Shown: positions 33,345 through 42,366 of the stretch, one piece after another
How positions within the stretch are numbered: position 1 is the first letter of the stretch
Layout of the letters: each line of letters opens with the position of its first letter
The notes under the pieces: model-generated
Told to the model about the DNA's origin: nothing
Database searches by the model: none
What the model saw: the letters and a program-made list of their open reading frames with translations, nothing else
Position numbers and translations under genes: made by a program
Source of the DNA: DASPLX01 sp035627375
GTDB taxonomy: Bacteria > Pseudomonadota > Gammaproteobacteria > Burkholderiales > Burkholderiaceae_D
DNA: 64,000 nucleotides
Direction: 5' to 3'
Assembly (NCBI GenBank): GCA_035627375.1
Contig: DASPLX010000061.1
Location: 1 to 64,000, forward strand

Positions 33345-35081
33345 TTATTTCAGCGCGCGCCGCACCGGCTTCGGCAGGGGACGGTTGGCATTGCCCAGTG
33401 CAGGCTTGCCGGCCTGCATGGAGGGCGCGGCTTGCCGCATGGCGCCAGGCATGGGACTCGCGGCGCCCGCCATGTTGCTTAGCTTGAATACGTGCACCAG
33501 TTGGGCCAGCTTGGCGGCCTGCTCTTGCAAGGCTTCGGCGGCGGCCGCCGCTTCCTCGACCAGCGCGGCATTCTTTTGCGTGGTGTCGTCGATCTGCACG
33601 ATGGCTTGATTGACTTGCTCGATGCCGGCGCTTTGCTCCTGGCTGGCCGCCGTGATTTCGCCGATGATGTCGGTGACATGGCGGACGCTGGTGACGATCT
33701 CGTCCATGGTGGCGCCGGCCTGCTCGACCAGCCTGCTGCCGGCGTCGACTTTCTCGACCGAGTCGCCGATCAAGGCCTTGATCTCCTTCGCGGCCGCCGC
33801 GCTGCGTTGCGCGAGGTTGCGCACTTCGGCGGCCACCACCGCGAAGCCGCGGCCTTGCTCGCCGGCGCGCGCCGCTTCGACAGCGGCGTTCAAGGCCAGG
33901 ATATTGGTCTGGAACGCGATGCCGTCGATGACGGAAATGATATCGACGATCTTGCGCGCCGATTCGTTGATCGACCCCATCGTCGAGACCACCTGGTTGA
34001 CTACTTCGCCGCCTTTCTTCGCGACTTCCGAGGCCGACATGGCCAACTGGTTGGCTTGGCGCGCATTGTCGGCGTTCTGCTTGACGGTGGAAGTCAGCTC
34101 TTCCATCGACGATGCCGTTTCCTCGAGCGAACTGGCCTGCGATTCGGTCTGGCTCGACAGATCGGCATTGCCGCTCGCGATTTCCTGCGACGCGGAAGCG
34201 ATCGTGCCGGCGCCTTCGTTGATCTGCCGCACCGTATCGACCAGCTTGGTCTGCATCGAATCGAAGGCGCCGAACAGGCGGCCGATTTCGTCGTCGCTCT
34301 TCTTCTCGAGCGTGATCGTCAGGTCGCCCGACGCGATGACGTCGGCGGCGTGGACCGCTTCTTCCAGCGGCTTGGCGATGCTGCGCTGATAGACGTACCA
34401 CAGGAAGCCGGCGAGCAGCACCATGATCGCCACGATCGCGCCGACCACGAAAGTCGCGACGCGCCGGCCGCTGGCCACTTGCTTGCCGGAGTTGATTTCC
34501 AGGACGCCGCGCACGTCGCCGAGCTTCCAATCCTGCTTCGGACTGGCGGCATTCGTGTTGTGGCAATTGACGCAGGCATCCGCCACCATGGTATCGGCCA
34601 TGGCGACGCGCACGACCAGCTTGCCGCCGATCGATTCGGTGCGGTAGAAGGTCTTGGTCGGATTCGCGTTCAGGTATTTCCAGGCTTCCTCGCCGAAGGC
34701 GTCGAGCTTCCTCTCCTTGCGGTTCGGGAACGGCAGCGGGCTGTACAGCTTCATCTCGATGCCGTCATTCTTGAACAGCTCGGATAAATCATGGATCATC
34801 GTCGCCGGCAGCGGAATCGCGTCGGGATTGTCGCGGTGCTCGAAGCTGGGCTTGATGTCGCCTTTCTTGATGACCTTGCCGACCACGTTTTCTGTGTAGT
34901 ACTTGCGCACGGTCTTGAATTGCTTGACCGTGTCTTGCGCGACGGCGACAGCATCCTGTTCCGCATTGCTTTGTATCAAGGAAGGCAGGAAGATCGCGGC
35001 GGCCACGCCGCAAACGAGCAACAATACGCCGACCGGGATGAATAGCTTCCAGAACAGGCTGCGCGAAAACAGGCTACGCAT
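33345..35081 (-). CDS. methyl-accepting chemotaxis protein with a periplasmic c-type heme sensor domain
   Basis: The ATG at 35081 has AAAGGAG. The 578-residue receptor has a membrane helix at about 11-34, a periplasmic domain (35-205) of the DUF3365/Tll0287 type with heme motif CVNCH at 170-174, a second helix (about 205-230), HAMP and a long cytoplasmic domain. The signalling hairpin contains the highly conserved EVRNLAQRSAAAAKEIK and GIAFQTNILALNAAVEAARA. The heme suggests sensing of redox state or a gas. The C-terminal tail is Pro/Ala-rich, without a clear CheR pentapeptide. Confidence 0.9.
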   Translation of the reverse strand: MRSLFSRSLFWKLFIPVGVLLLVCGVAAAIFLPSLIQSNAEQDAVAVAQDTVKQFKTVRKYYTENVVGKVIKKGDIKPSFEHRDNPDAIPLPATMIHDLSELFKNDGIEMKLYSPLPFPNRKERKLDAFGEEAWKYLNANPTKTFYRTESIGGKLVVRVAMADTMVADACVNCHNTNAASPKQDWKLGDVRGVLEINSGKQVASGRRVATFVVGAIVAIMVLLAGFLWYVYQRSIAKPLEEAVHAADVIASGDLTITLEKKSDDEIGRLFGAFDSMQTKLVDTVRQINEGAGTIASASQEIASGNADLSSQTESQASSLEETASSMEELTSTVKQNADNARQANQLAMSASEVAKKGGEVVNQVVSTMGSINESARKIVDIISVIDGIAFQTNILALNAAVEAARAGEQGRGFAVVAAEVRNLAQRSAAAAKEIKALIGDSVEKVDAGSRLVEQAGATMDEIVTSVRHVTDIIGEITAASQEQSAGIEQVNQAIVQIDDTTQKNAALVEEAAAAAEALQEQAAKLAQLVHVFKLSNMAGAASPMPGAMRQAAPSMQAGKPALGNANRPLPKPVRRALK

Positions 35082-35101
35082 GGCTATCTCCTTTGCAGAT
35101 G

Positions 35102-35133
35102 GCCGGTTGCGTACGTTGCGCAACCGGCTTTTT
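35102..35133 (+). repeat. 10-bp perfect hairpin with T-run in the chemoreceptor 5' region
   Basis: GCCGGTTGCG (35102-35111) and CGCAACCGGC (35119-35128) pair with a 7-nt loop, followed on the plus strand by five T. As a terminator it would act on plus-strand (antisense) transcription toward 35133. In the chemoreceptor mRNA it would be a leader hairpin ending about 20 nt before the start codon. No plus-strand gene explains a terminator here. Confidence 0.55.
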
Positions 35134-35276
35134 GAGGTATCCGATCAAAAAAGCGCAATAACGCAAACTTATCGATCTAGATCAGTTTTGCACAACTGAA
35201 AATTTCTGCCGAGATTTTTTGTAGCGGAGATGTTTTTGCGCCACGGAAAGGGGGTATGGAGAAGAGTGCCTGCTAA

Positions 35277-35546
35277 TTACAAAACAACTTTGACCATGGG
35301 GTGGGAAGACAGGGCGCGGTAGAGATTGTCCAATTGCTCGCGGCTGACGGCGCGCACCGTCACGGTCAGCGACAGGTAATTGCCTTTCGACGAAGGGCGC
35401 ATTTCCATCTTGCCGGCATGGAAAGTCGGGTCGTGCCGGGTGACGACTTCCACCATGGTCTGCGCGAAACCTTCTTGCATCACGCCCATGATCTTGATCG
35501 GGAAGTCGCTGGGATATTCGATGAGGCTGTCGGCGGGTTGAGACAT
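35277..35546 (-). CDS. DUF493 (YbeD-like) protein
   Basis: The 89-residue protein matches DUF493: YPSDFPIKIMGVMQEGFAQT near the start and YLSLTVTVRAVSREQLDNLY later. It has a ferredoxin-like alpha/beta fold of unknown function. Genes of this family typically neighbour lipB. Here the D-amino-acid aminotransferase gene is on the same strand 33 nt upstream, but lipB is 10 kb away. Confidence 0.9.
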   Translation of the reverse strand: MSQPADSLIEYPSDFPIKIMGVMQEGFAQTMVEVVTRHDPTFHAGKMEMRPSSKGNYLSLTVTVRAVSREQLDNLYRALSSHPMVKVVL

Positions 35547-35579
35547 GATGGTATTCCGTAAAGCGAGATATCCCGTATT

Positions 35580-36440
35580 TTACGCCGCCTTGGCGGCCTG
35601 ATAAGCCGCGTACAGCTTGTGATAGACCGGGCCCGGGCGGCCGTCGCCGACCGGCCGGCCGTCGATGCTCGACACCGCCAGCACTTCCTTCGTGGCCGAC
35701 GACAGGATCACCTCGTCGGCGGCGAGCACTTCGGCGCGTTCGATGCGGCGCGCTTCGAACGGAATCGCTCCGGCCGCGCCTTGACCGGCCGTGCAAAGCT
35801 CCTCGATCAAGCCGTAACGGATGCCTTCGAGGATCAGGTTGTCCTTGGGCGGCGCCATCAGCTTCCCGTTCTTTGCGATCCAGACATTCGACGACGATCC
35901 TTCGGTCAGGAAGCCGTCGCGGAACTGGATCGTTTCGATCGCGTCGCGTTCCGTCGCGTACTGCGCCGCCAGCACGTTGCCCAGCAGGGAAACCGACTTG
36001 ATGTCGCAATGCAGCCAGCGCTGGTCTTCCATCGTCACGCAGGGCACGCCGTCGCGGCGCGCCTCGGTGCTCGGCGGCACGAGCGGATTGGTCATGATGA
36101 AAACAGTCGGCTTCACGTCCTTGGGAAAGGAGTGGCCGCGCTTGGCGACGCCGCGCGTGACTTGCAGATACGCCATCTGGTCGTCCGCCGGATGCTCCGC
36201 GACGACCTGGTCGATCAAGGTGCGCCACTCCTCCTTGTCATGCGGATTCGGAATGCCGATCGCCTTCAGGCTGCGAAACAGGCGCGCCATGTGCTGCTCG
36301 AAACGGAACAATTTGCGGTCGTAGATCGGCACCACTTCATAGACGCCGTCGCCGAAGATGAAGCCGCGGTCGAGCACGGAAATCTTGGCTTCGGACAGGG
36401 GCGCGAGCGCGCCGTTGAGATAGACGAGTGGGTCGTTCAT
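35580..36440 (-). CDS. dat: D-amino-acid aminotransferase
   Basis: The 286-residue PLP enzyme belongs to fold type IV. Evidence includes VLDRGFIFGDGVYEVVPIY near residue 23, the catalytic Lys in CDIKSVSLLGNVLA near 145, and TEGSSSNVW near 178. It interconverts D-alanine and D-glutamate with 2-oxo acids, supplying peptidoglycan precursors, which fits dacA next to it. I chose the ATG at 36440; the frame stays open upstream. A related branched-chain aminotransferase function is possible but less likely. Confidence 0.87.
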   Translation of the reverse strand: MNDPLVYLNGALAPLSEAKISVLDRGFIFGDGVYEVVPIYDRKLFRFEQHMARLFRSLKAIGIPNPHDKEEWRTLIDQVVAEHPADDQMAYLQVTRGVAKRGHSFPKDVKPTVFIMTNPLVPPSTEARRDGVPCVTMEDQRWLHCDIKSVSLLGNVLAAQYATERDAIETIQFRDGFLTEGSSSNVWIAKNGKLMAPPKDNLILEGIRYGLIEELCTAGQGAAGAIPFEARRIERAEVLAADEVILSSATKEVLAVSSIDGRPVGDGRPGPVYHKLYAAYQAAKAA

Positions 36441-36590
36441 GATGATGTGTCCAGGACGGAAGGAGAAGCAAGGCGGATGCTGGCATTCTTGCACAAGCGT
36501 GTCGCCTGCGTTATGCAAAAATGGAATGGGCGGGGCCGCCCGGACCTGCGCGACGGCGGCGGGCCCGGACGGGAAGGCGGCCGGTTCAGC

Positions 36591-37748
36591 TCATTTCAGC
36601 CAGAGGCGCATCGCGTCCCAGGCGCGGCCGACGATGCCTGCCTGGCTCACCTGCTCCAATGCGACCACCGGCATTTCGGCGATCGTCTTGCCGTCGGCCA
36701 CCATCTTCAGCGTGCCGACTTTGCCGTTCTGCTGCACCGGCGCCACCAGCGGGTCCTTGCGTTCGAGAACCGGCTTCATCTTCTCGGCCATGCCCTTGGG
36801 CACCGTCACGTAGATATCCTGCGTGAAGCCGATCTTGACCTGGTTCTTCGTGCCTTTCCAGACTTCGGGCGTCGCCACGGCCTGTCCCTTGGCGTAGAGC
36901 TTGACCGTGTCGAAATTCTGGAAGCCCCAATTGAGCAGTTTCAGGCTTTCCTGGGTCCGCACCTGGTCGCTCGAGGTGCCGAGCACGACCGCGATCAGGC
37001 GCCGTTCGCCGTTCGGAATCGGGCGCCGCGCCGTCGAGATCAGGCAGTAGCCGGCGGTCGAGGTATGGCCGGTCTTCAAGCCGTCGACGGTCGGGTCGAG
37101 CCACAGCAGCCGGTTGCGGTTGGCTTGCTTGATCTTGTTATAGGTGTATTCCTTGATCGCGTAGATCTTGTAATCCTCGGGATGATCGTAGATCACGCGC
37201 GTGGCCAGCTTGACCAGATCTTCCGCCGTCGTGTAGTTGTTCGGATCGGGCAAGCCGTGCGAGTTGGCGAAGCGCGTGGATTTCAAGCCCATGCGTTCGG
37301 CTTCGCGGTTCATCAGCGTGACGAAGGTGTCTTCCGAGCCGGCCACCGCCTCGGCCAGCGCCACCGCGGAATCGTTGCCGGACTGGATGATCAGGCCGTA
37401 CAGCAGGTCGTTGACCTTCACCGGCGTCGCCGGGTCGATAAACATCTTCGAACTGCTGCTGTCGACTTTCCAGGCACGCACCGAGACGTTGACCGTCTGG
37501 TTCGGATCGAGCCGCTTTTCGCGGATCGCCGACGAGGCGAGATAGGCCGTCATCAGCTTGGCCAGCGACGCCGGCTCGACGCGCAGGGCCGGTTCGTGGG
37601 CGGCCAGCACCTGGCCGCTCGTGGCGTCGAGCAGCAGCCAGGACTTGGCATCGATGGTCGGCGCCGGAACGGCTTGCGCGAAGGCGGAGGAGACGAAGGC
37701 GAGTGAAGCGGCGAGCAAGGCTGCGCATGCTGCGAAGTGTTTTTTCAT
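36591..37748 (-). CDS. dacA: D-alanyl-D-alanine carboxypeptidase (penicillin-binding protein 5/6 type)
   Basis: The ATG at 37748 starts a 385-residue protein with a signal peptide ending near AFA-QA (residue 25). The penicillin-binding motifs are all present: S61-L-A-K64, SGN at 123-125 and KTG at 225-227. A C-terminal beta domain and an amphipathic membrane-anchor end (GRAWDAMRLWLK) follow. It trims the terminal D-Ala of peptidoglycan pentapeptides in the periplasm. The aminotransferase gene follows after about 150 nt. Confidence 0.95.
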   Translation of the reverse strand: MKKHFAACAALLAASLAFVSSAFAQAVPAPTIDAKSWLLLDATSGQVLAAHEPALRVEPASLAKLMTAYLASSAIREKRLDPNQTVNVSVRAWKVDSSSSKMFIDPATPVKVNDLLYGLIIQSGNDSAVALAEAVAGSEDTFVTLMNREAERMGLKSTRFANSHGLPDPNNYTTAEDLVKLATRVIYDHPEDYKIYAIKEYTYNKIKQANRNRLLWLDPTVDGLKTGHTSTAGYCLISTARRPIPNGERRLIAVVLGTSSDQVRTQESLKLLNWGFQNFDTVKLYAKGQAVATPEVWKGTKNQVKIGFTQDIYVTVPKGMAEKMKPVLERKDPLVAPVQQNGKVGTLKMVADGKTIAEMPVVALEQVSQAGIVGRAWDAMRLWLK

Positions 37749-37872
37749 AAGCGAGAAGTGTCGAGACATTGCCGTACAAGAAATACGGCGTGCGATGGGA
37801 AGAAATTCAGCCCGGAATTATAGCGTCGCGCGCGATTCGCCGAGTCAATGCTACCCCAGAGAATCGCTCGTT

Positions 37873-38508
37873 TCAGCGGCGCCACATTTCGACCACGAAA
37901 TTCTTGATATGTTGCAGCTTGCGGTGAAAGAAATGATCGGCGCCCGGTATGACGATGACGGGCAGATCCTGCGGCCGTGCCCATGTGAACACATCGGCCA
38001 GCGGAATCGTCTCGTCGAGCTCGCCGTGGATGATGATGGTATCGGGCGGCACGTCGGCGATTTCCCATTTGCCGGCGGCAGTGCCGACCAGGGCCAGGCG
38101 TTCGGCCGGAGCGCCTTGCTCGCGCATGCGCAGCGCAAGATGCGATTGGACGAAGGTGCCGAATGAGAATCCCGACAGGGCGACCGGCAGGTCCGGATGC
38201 TGTTGGCGCATGTGCGCCAACAGCAGCGCCATGTCGTCGGTTTCGCCGCGGCCGTGATCATGCTCGCCTTCCGACTTGCCGACGCCGCGGAAATTCATGC
38301 GTGCGCAAACATAGCCGAGCGCCAGGAACGCGCGCACCAGCGTGTGCACCACCTTGTTATCCATGGTGCCGCCGTACAGCGGATGCGGGTGCGCGACGAG
38401 GGCGATGCCGCGCGGCGCGGCGAAGTGGGCTTCGTTCGGCAGATCGAGCGCGCATTCGATCTTGCCGGCCGCGCCGGCCAGGAAGAAATAGCGGGTCTGG
38501 GCGTTCAT
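37873..38508 (-). CDS. alpha/beta hydrolase
   Basis: The 211-residue protein resembles the KANL/COG2945 group of small alpha/beta hydrolases. It has an HPHPLYGGTMDN motif, NFRGVGKSEG, the nucleophile elbow GFSFGTF (Ser about residue 118) and a late Asp/His (HGELDETIP, GADHFFH). Cytoplasmic; substrate unknown. It lies 10 nt after the ferredoxin gene on the same strand. Confidence 0.88.
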   Translation of the reverse strand: MNAQTRYFFLAGAAGKIECALDLPNEAHFAAPRGIALVAHPHPLYGGTMDNKVVHTLVRAFLALGYVCARMNFRGVGKSEGEHDHGRGETDDMALLLAHMRQQHPDLPVALSGFSFGTFVQSHLALRMREQGAPAERLALVGTAAGKWEIADVPPDTIIIHGELDETIPLADVFTWARPQDLPVIVIPGADHFFHRKLQHIKNFVVEMWRR

Positions 38509-38518
38509 TGCAAGGACA

Positions 38519-38839
38519 TCAAATCTTCAGGCGTTCGACGACCTTGCCGCCGACCAGGTGCTCGTCGATGATCTCGTCGATGTCGTGGGTGTCGACATAG
38601 GTGTACCAGGTGCCTTCCGGGTAGACGACGACGACCGGCCCTTCCTCGCAGCGGTCGAGGCAGCCGGCTTTGTTGATGCGGACCTTGCCCTGGCCGGACA
38701 GGCCGAGTTCCTTGATGCGCTTCTTGGCGTGCTCCTGGGCGGCTTGGGCGCCGCGGTCGTGGCAGCAGGGGCGATCGCCGGGATCGCGCTGGTTGAGGCA
38801 GAAGAAGACGTGGTGCTTGTAATAGGAGGGATCGCTCAT
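38519..38839 (-). CDS. thioredoxin-like [2Fe-2S] ferredoxin
   Basis: The 106-residue protein has the pattern of thioredoxin-fold ferredoxins: HHVFFCLNQRDPG with CC after PGDRP and the second pair CLDRCEEGPVVVVYPEG. Cys at these positions bind the cluster. Its role as electron carrier is unassigned. AGGAGG-like sequence precedes the ATG. It forms a two-gene unit with the hydrolase. Confidence 0.9.
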   Translation of the reverse strand: MSDPSYYKHHVFFCLNQRDPGDRPCCHDRGAQAAQEHAKKRIKELGLSGQGKVRINKAGCLDRCEEGPVVVVYPEGTWYTYVDTHDIDEIIDEHLVGGKVVERLKI

Positions 38840-38909
38840 GGAGATGAAACCGGTGATGCTGGAAAGCGCCTATGATACACCGCGCTTCGCCGGCCCTTGC
38901 CGTGCCGGC

Positions 38910-40052
38910 TCACTCGTTCTCCGGCCGGCGGTGGGCGTCGCGATGCACCGGATGCAGCAGGAACCAGAGCGTCGCGAACGGCCACAGCAGCGCGAGGAAT
39001 TGGGCTGCGCCGTTGAAGTTCAGGAATTTTCCCTGCAGCCAGGTTTGCAGGGTCGACGCGAAATACGGATTCGGCGGCGCGATGTTGACGACGGCAAGGC
39101 TGATCAGCAGCGTCAGCACGGCGACACGGCGCTGCGCGACCGGCGGCGCGAAGACCAAGCCGACGATCATGACGAAGCCGCACAGCAATCCGCCCTCGGC
39201 GCCCGGAGTCAGCCAGAAGAAGGCATTGTCGGGGGAGAAGTGGAGGGCGCTCGCCAGCGATTTGGCGAGCAGCGCGGCCCCGAACAACAGCACCGCCAAG
39301 ATGGCGCGCGGCGCCCGCTCGCGGGTCAGGCACAGCAGCGTCAGCACCGCGCCGGTCAGTCCCGAGGCCGTGATCATCGCTTCCGACAGCCAGTATTGTT
39401 CGACAGTCAGCTGCTTCGCATGGCGCAGCATCGCGCCGATATCGATATCGGCATCCAGCAATTCGGACAGCCATGCCGACAAGGTCGGCATGAATTGGCC
39501 GAGGCCGAACAGATATCCCTGCGGATAGAGCTGCGCCAGCGGCCATAGCGCGACCACCACCAGCCCGCGGCCCGCTTCGCGCGTGAACCAGGCGCGCCGC
39601 AACAGCAGCAGGCGGCTTTCCTCGAGGAAGATGCGGGTCAGCGCCACGCCCAGCAGCGCGCCGAGCGCCGCGCCGCCGGCGTTGGCGAACAGATCGAGAT
39701 TCGACGAGACGCGGCTCGGCAGATAGGTCTGCACCATTTCCATCATGCCCGACAGCAGCGCGCCGGCCAGCGCGGCGACGATCCAGGCGGCGGCGCCGCG
39801 CAGTTTCGGATAGAGCGCGAACACGGTCAGGAGGCCGAACGGCACGTAGCCGGCGACGTTGGTCAGGACGTCGAACCGGGTCCAGTAGTGCGGCATCGGC
39901 GCCGACAGGAAGGCGAACGGGGACAGGCCGAGATCGTACCAGCCCGAGAACGGGTACCAGCTCGCATACACGATCAATAGCGTATAGAGCAGCCAGCCGA
40001 CGCGCGCGGTCGGCGAGCCGGCGGAGCCGTTGCGGTTCCTGGGGGGCGGCAT
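38910..40052 (-). CDS. VanZ-family membrane protein
   Basis: The 380-residue protein has about 9-10 hydrophobic segments. The first part has the VanZ-like core: ASWYPFSGW, DVLTNVAGYVPFGLL and MMEMVQTYLPSRVSSNLDLFANAGGAALGA. The second half is a longer multi-helix extension without clear motifs. VanZ proteins have been linked to envelope-targeting antibiotic tolerance, but here no resistance cluster is present. It overlaps the lipoprotein gene by ATGA at its start, so it belongs to the MCE operon. Confidence 0.85.
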   Translation of the reverse strand: MPPPRNRNGSAGSPTARVGWLLYTLLIVYASWYPFSGWYDLGLSPFAFLSAPMPHYWTRFDVLTNVAGYVPFGLLTVFALYPKLRGAAAWIVAALAGALLSGMMEMVQTYLPSRVSSNLDLFANAGGAALGALLGVALTRIFLEESRLLLLRRAWFTREAGRGLVVVALWPLAQLYPQGYLFGLGQFMPTLSAWLSELLDADIDIGAMLRHAKQLTVEQYWLSEAMITASGLTGAVLTLLCLTRERAPRAILAVLLFGAALLAKSLASALHFSPDNAFFWLTPGAEGGLLCGFVMIVGLVFAPPVAQRRVAVLTLLISLAVVNIAPPNPYFASTLQTWLQGKFLNFNGAAQFLALLWPFATLWFLLHPVHRDAHRRPENE

Positions 40053-40645
40053 CACTTTCCGACCGGCTGCCGGGCCAGCCATGCAATGACATCGTTGATG
40101 ACGGCGTCGCTGGCCGCCGCCAGGGCCGCGGCGCCGCCGGTCGCGTCGGGACTCGGCGCCGGCGCCGAGCGCAGGAAGGTCTTTTGGGCCAGCAATGCGC
40201 GGCCCTTGAACAGGGAAGCGCGCAAGGCGACCTGCGCATCGCTGCGGCCAGGCTCGGCGAACACTTGCGTGAAATCGTCGAGCTCGATGCGCAGCACCGG
40301 CAGGCCGGCGTCGTCGCCGGGGGCGACCACGACGCCGCCCGCCTGCGCCAGGCGCGACTTCAGGTGCTGGCCCACCAGCGCCGGCGGCGGCATGGTCCAG
40401 CGGCTGTCGGCGTAGGCGCGCGGCTGCAAGCGGTTGACGTAGGCGAGCCGGTAGTACATGAATTGGCTGTCGAGCCAGAGCGGGGCCTGCACCTCGGCAA
40501 TGCCGACCGCCGGCGGCGCCGTCGCCGGGGCCGTCGCGCGCACCGGGCCGAGATCGTAGAGCGTCGGCTGCTCCGCGCGGATCGCGCACGCGTTCAGGAG
40601 GCCGGCAACGGCGGCAAGGACTAGCAGTCGGAGGAAGAGTGTCAT
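40052..40645 (-). CDS. ABC-type transport auxiliary lipoprotein (PqiC-like)
   Basis: The 197-residue product has a lipoprotein signal with lipobox LLNAC (Cys20) and a beta-rich body (LYDLGPV, VGIAEVQAPLWLDSQFMYYRL). This pattern matches the PqiC/DUF330 auxiliary lipoproteins that accompany MCE transporters at the outer membrane. It is adjacent to the MCE protein (9 nt apart) and coupled to the VanZ gene. Confidence 0.88.
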   Translation of the reverse strand: MTLFLRLLVLAAVAGLLNACAIRAEQPTLYDLGPVRATAPATAPPAVGIAEVQAPLWLDSQFMYYRLAYVNRLQPRAYADSRWTMPPPALVGQHLKSRLAQAGGVVVAPGDDAGLPVLRIELDDFTQVFAEPGRSDAQVALRASLFKGRALLAQKTFLRSAPAPSPDATGGAAALAAASDAVINDVIAWLARQPVGK

Positions 40646-40654
40646 CGGATAGCC

Positions 40655-41569
40655 TTATTTGCCGGACGCGTCGAAGCCGTCTTCGCCGGGGCCCGGGGCG
40701 ATGCCGCGATTGCCGAACAGGATGCTTTGCGGCTGATTGTTCAGATTATCCAGGGTCCGATTCAGTGCGCGCAAGGAGGAGCGGGCGTCGCGCGCCAGCG
40801 GCGTCATTTCCGATTGCGCCTGGTCCAGCGTCGTCGTCAGCTTGGCGATCGGGCCGTCGGGAGCGTTAAGCTGGGCCGCGGTGGCGTTCAGGTTGCCGGT
40901 CAGCGCGGTCGCTTCCTTGGCCAGCCTGCCGACCGAGGACAGCGTCAGCTGCATTTCCGACGTCAATGCCGGCAATTTCGCCAGCGTCGGCTGCAGCTGG
41001 CGCGGAATCGCCTCGATTTCGTCGGCCGCCTTGCCGACCTTGTCGAAGGCGCCGAGCATTTGCCGCTGATGCTCGTCCGACAGCAAGCCGTTGAGGCGCT
41101 TGGTGATTTCCTCGGTCTGCACCAGGATCGCCAGGCCGCGGTTCTGCAGCGTATCGAACAGGCTCGGCCGCATCTCGATGCGCGCGACCCGTCCCTTCGC
41201 GCTGGGCAGGCGTTCCGGGTTGGTGCCCTCGTCGTCGAGTTCGACATAGGCGATGCCGGTGACGCCCTGGTAGCCGAGCGTGCCGTAGGTCGATCTCGTG
41301 ACCGGCGTGTCGGGCTTGACGCTCATGCGCACCAGGATCTGGCCCGGCACCTTCGGATCGAAGACGATATCGTCGACCTTGCCGACGTCGAGTCCGCGAT
41401 AGCGCACCGCCGCTTGCGGATTCAGTCCCGGGATCGACAGCTTGGTGGCGATTTCGTAGGGAACGTAGTCGTCGCGGTCGCGGTTGAGCCAGAGCGCGAT
41501 GAAGACGGCCGCCGCGAGCAGGACGAGCGTGAAGACGCCGGCTATCAATGCATGAGCTTTGTTTTCCAT
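40655..41569 (-). CDS. MCE-family (MlaD-like) substrate-binding protein
   Basis: The ATG at 41569 has AAGGA upstream. The 304-residue protein has one N-terminal helix (about 5-28), then a single MCE domain (about 40-120, PGLNPQAAVRYRGLDVGKVD and GTLGYQGVTGIAYVELDDEG), then a helical coiled-coil domain. A hexamer of such proteins forms a periplasmic lipid-conducting barrel or tunnel. It is in an ATPase/permease/MCE operon but lacks MlaC and is longer than MlaD. Confidence 0.9.
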   Translation of the reverse strand: MENKAHALIAGVFTLVLLAAAVFIALWLNRDRDDYVPYEIATKLSIPGLNPQAAVRYRGLDVGKVDDIVFDPKVPGQILVRMSVKPDTPVTRSTYGTLGYQGVTGIAYVELDDEGTNPERLPSAKGRVARIEMRPSLFDTLQNRGLAILVQTEEITKRLNGLLSDEHQRQMLGAFDKVGKAADEIEAIPRQLQPTLAKLPALTSEMQLTLSSVGRLAKEATALTGNLNATAAQLNAPDGPIAKLTTTLDQAQSEMTPLARDARSSLRALNRTLDNLNNQPQSILFGNRGIAPGPGEDGFDASGK

Positions 41570-41580
41570 GGCGGAATTCC

Positions 41581-42366
41581 TTATTGCCTTTCCCGGCGCG
41601 AACGCCAACCGCCGAGCGCCAGCCGCCCGCGTTCGCCGCCGAAGAATTGCTCGATGAAGGGATGGCGCACGGCGACCACCTCTTCCGGCGCGCCGCAGGC
41701 GATCACCTGCTTGTCCGCCAGCACGGCGATGCGCGTCGACAGCGCGAACAGGGTGTCCAGGTCGTGCGTCACCATGACGACCGTCAGCTGCAAGGACCGG
41801 TGCAGCGAGCGGATCAGCTCGACGAAACTGTCCGACCGGCTCGGGTCGAGTCCGGCCGTCGGTTCGTCGAGAAACAGCAGTTCGGGTTCGAGCGCCAGCG
41901 CGCGCGCCAGGGCGGCGCGCTTGATCATGCCGCCCGAGAGATCGGCCGGCATCTTCAGCGCATCCTCCGGCTGGAGGCCGACCATGTCCAGTTTGAGCAG
42001 GGTTGCATCGCGGATCAGCTCTTCCGGCAAGGTGCGCAGTTCGCGCATCGGCAGGGCGACGTTGTCGAATACCGTCAGCGCGGAAAACAGCGCGCCGTGC
42101 TGGAACAGCATGCCTTGGCGCCGGCGCAACTCCTGCAGCCGCCGCGCGTCGCGGCTGCCGTTGATATCTTCGCCGAACACGCGCACGCTGCCGCGCGCCG
42201 GTCGCTGCAGGCCGAGCGCCTGTCGCAGCAGCACGGTCTTGCCGGACCCAGAGCCGCCCACCAGCGACAGGATTTCTCCGGGCACGACCTCCAGGTTCAA
42301 GCCGCGATGCACGACCACCTCGCCGAATTGCGTCCACAGATCGCGAATCTCGATCACGGGCGTCAT
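41581..42366 (-). CDS. MCE/Mla-type ABC transporter ATP-binding protein
   Basis: The 261-residue ATPase has Walker A VGGSGSGKTVLL, Mla-type signature LSGGMIKRAALARAL, Walker B LLFLDEPTAGLD and switch His in VTHDL. The LFQHGALFSALTVFDNV motif and SGGM signature are typical of MlaF. It energises lipid transport with the STAS-permease. It overlaps the permease stop by one base and is followed by the MCE gene. Confidence 0.92.
   Translation of the reverse strand: MTPVIEIRDLWTQFGEVVVHRGLNLEVVPGEILSLVGGSGSGKTVLLRQALGLQRPARGSVRVFGEDINGSRDARRLQELRRRQGMLFQHGALFSALTVFDNVALPMRELRTLPEELIRDATLLKLDMVGLQPEDALKMPADLSGGMIKRAALARALALEPELLFLDEPTAGLDPSRSDSFVELIRSLHRSLQLTVVMVTHDLDTLFALSTRIAVLADKQVIACGAPEEVVAVRHPFIEQFFGGERGRLALGGWRSRRERQ

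Noticed and set aside
41570..42337. Upstream extension of the MCE protein frame through the ATPase gene
   Set aside because: The ATPase motifs are read in a different frame; the MCE protein has a ribosome-binding site and membrane helix at 41569.
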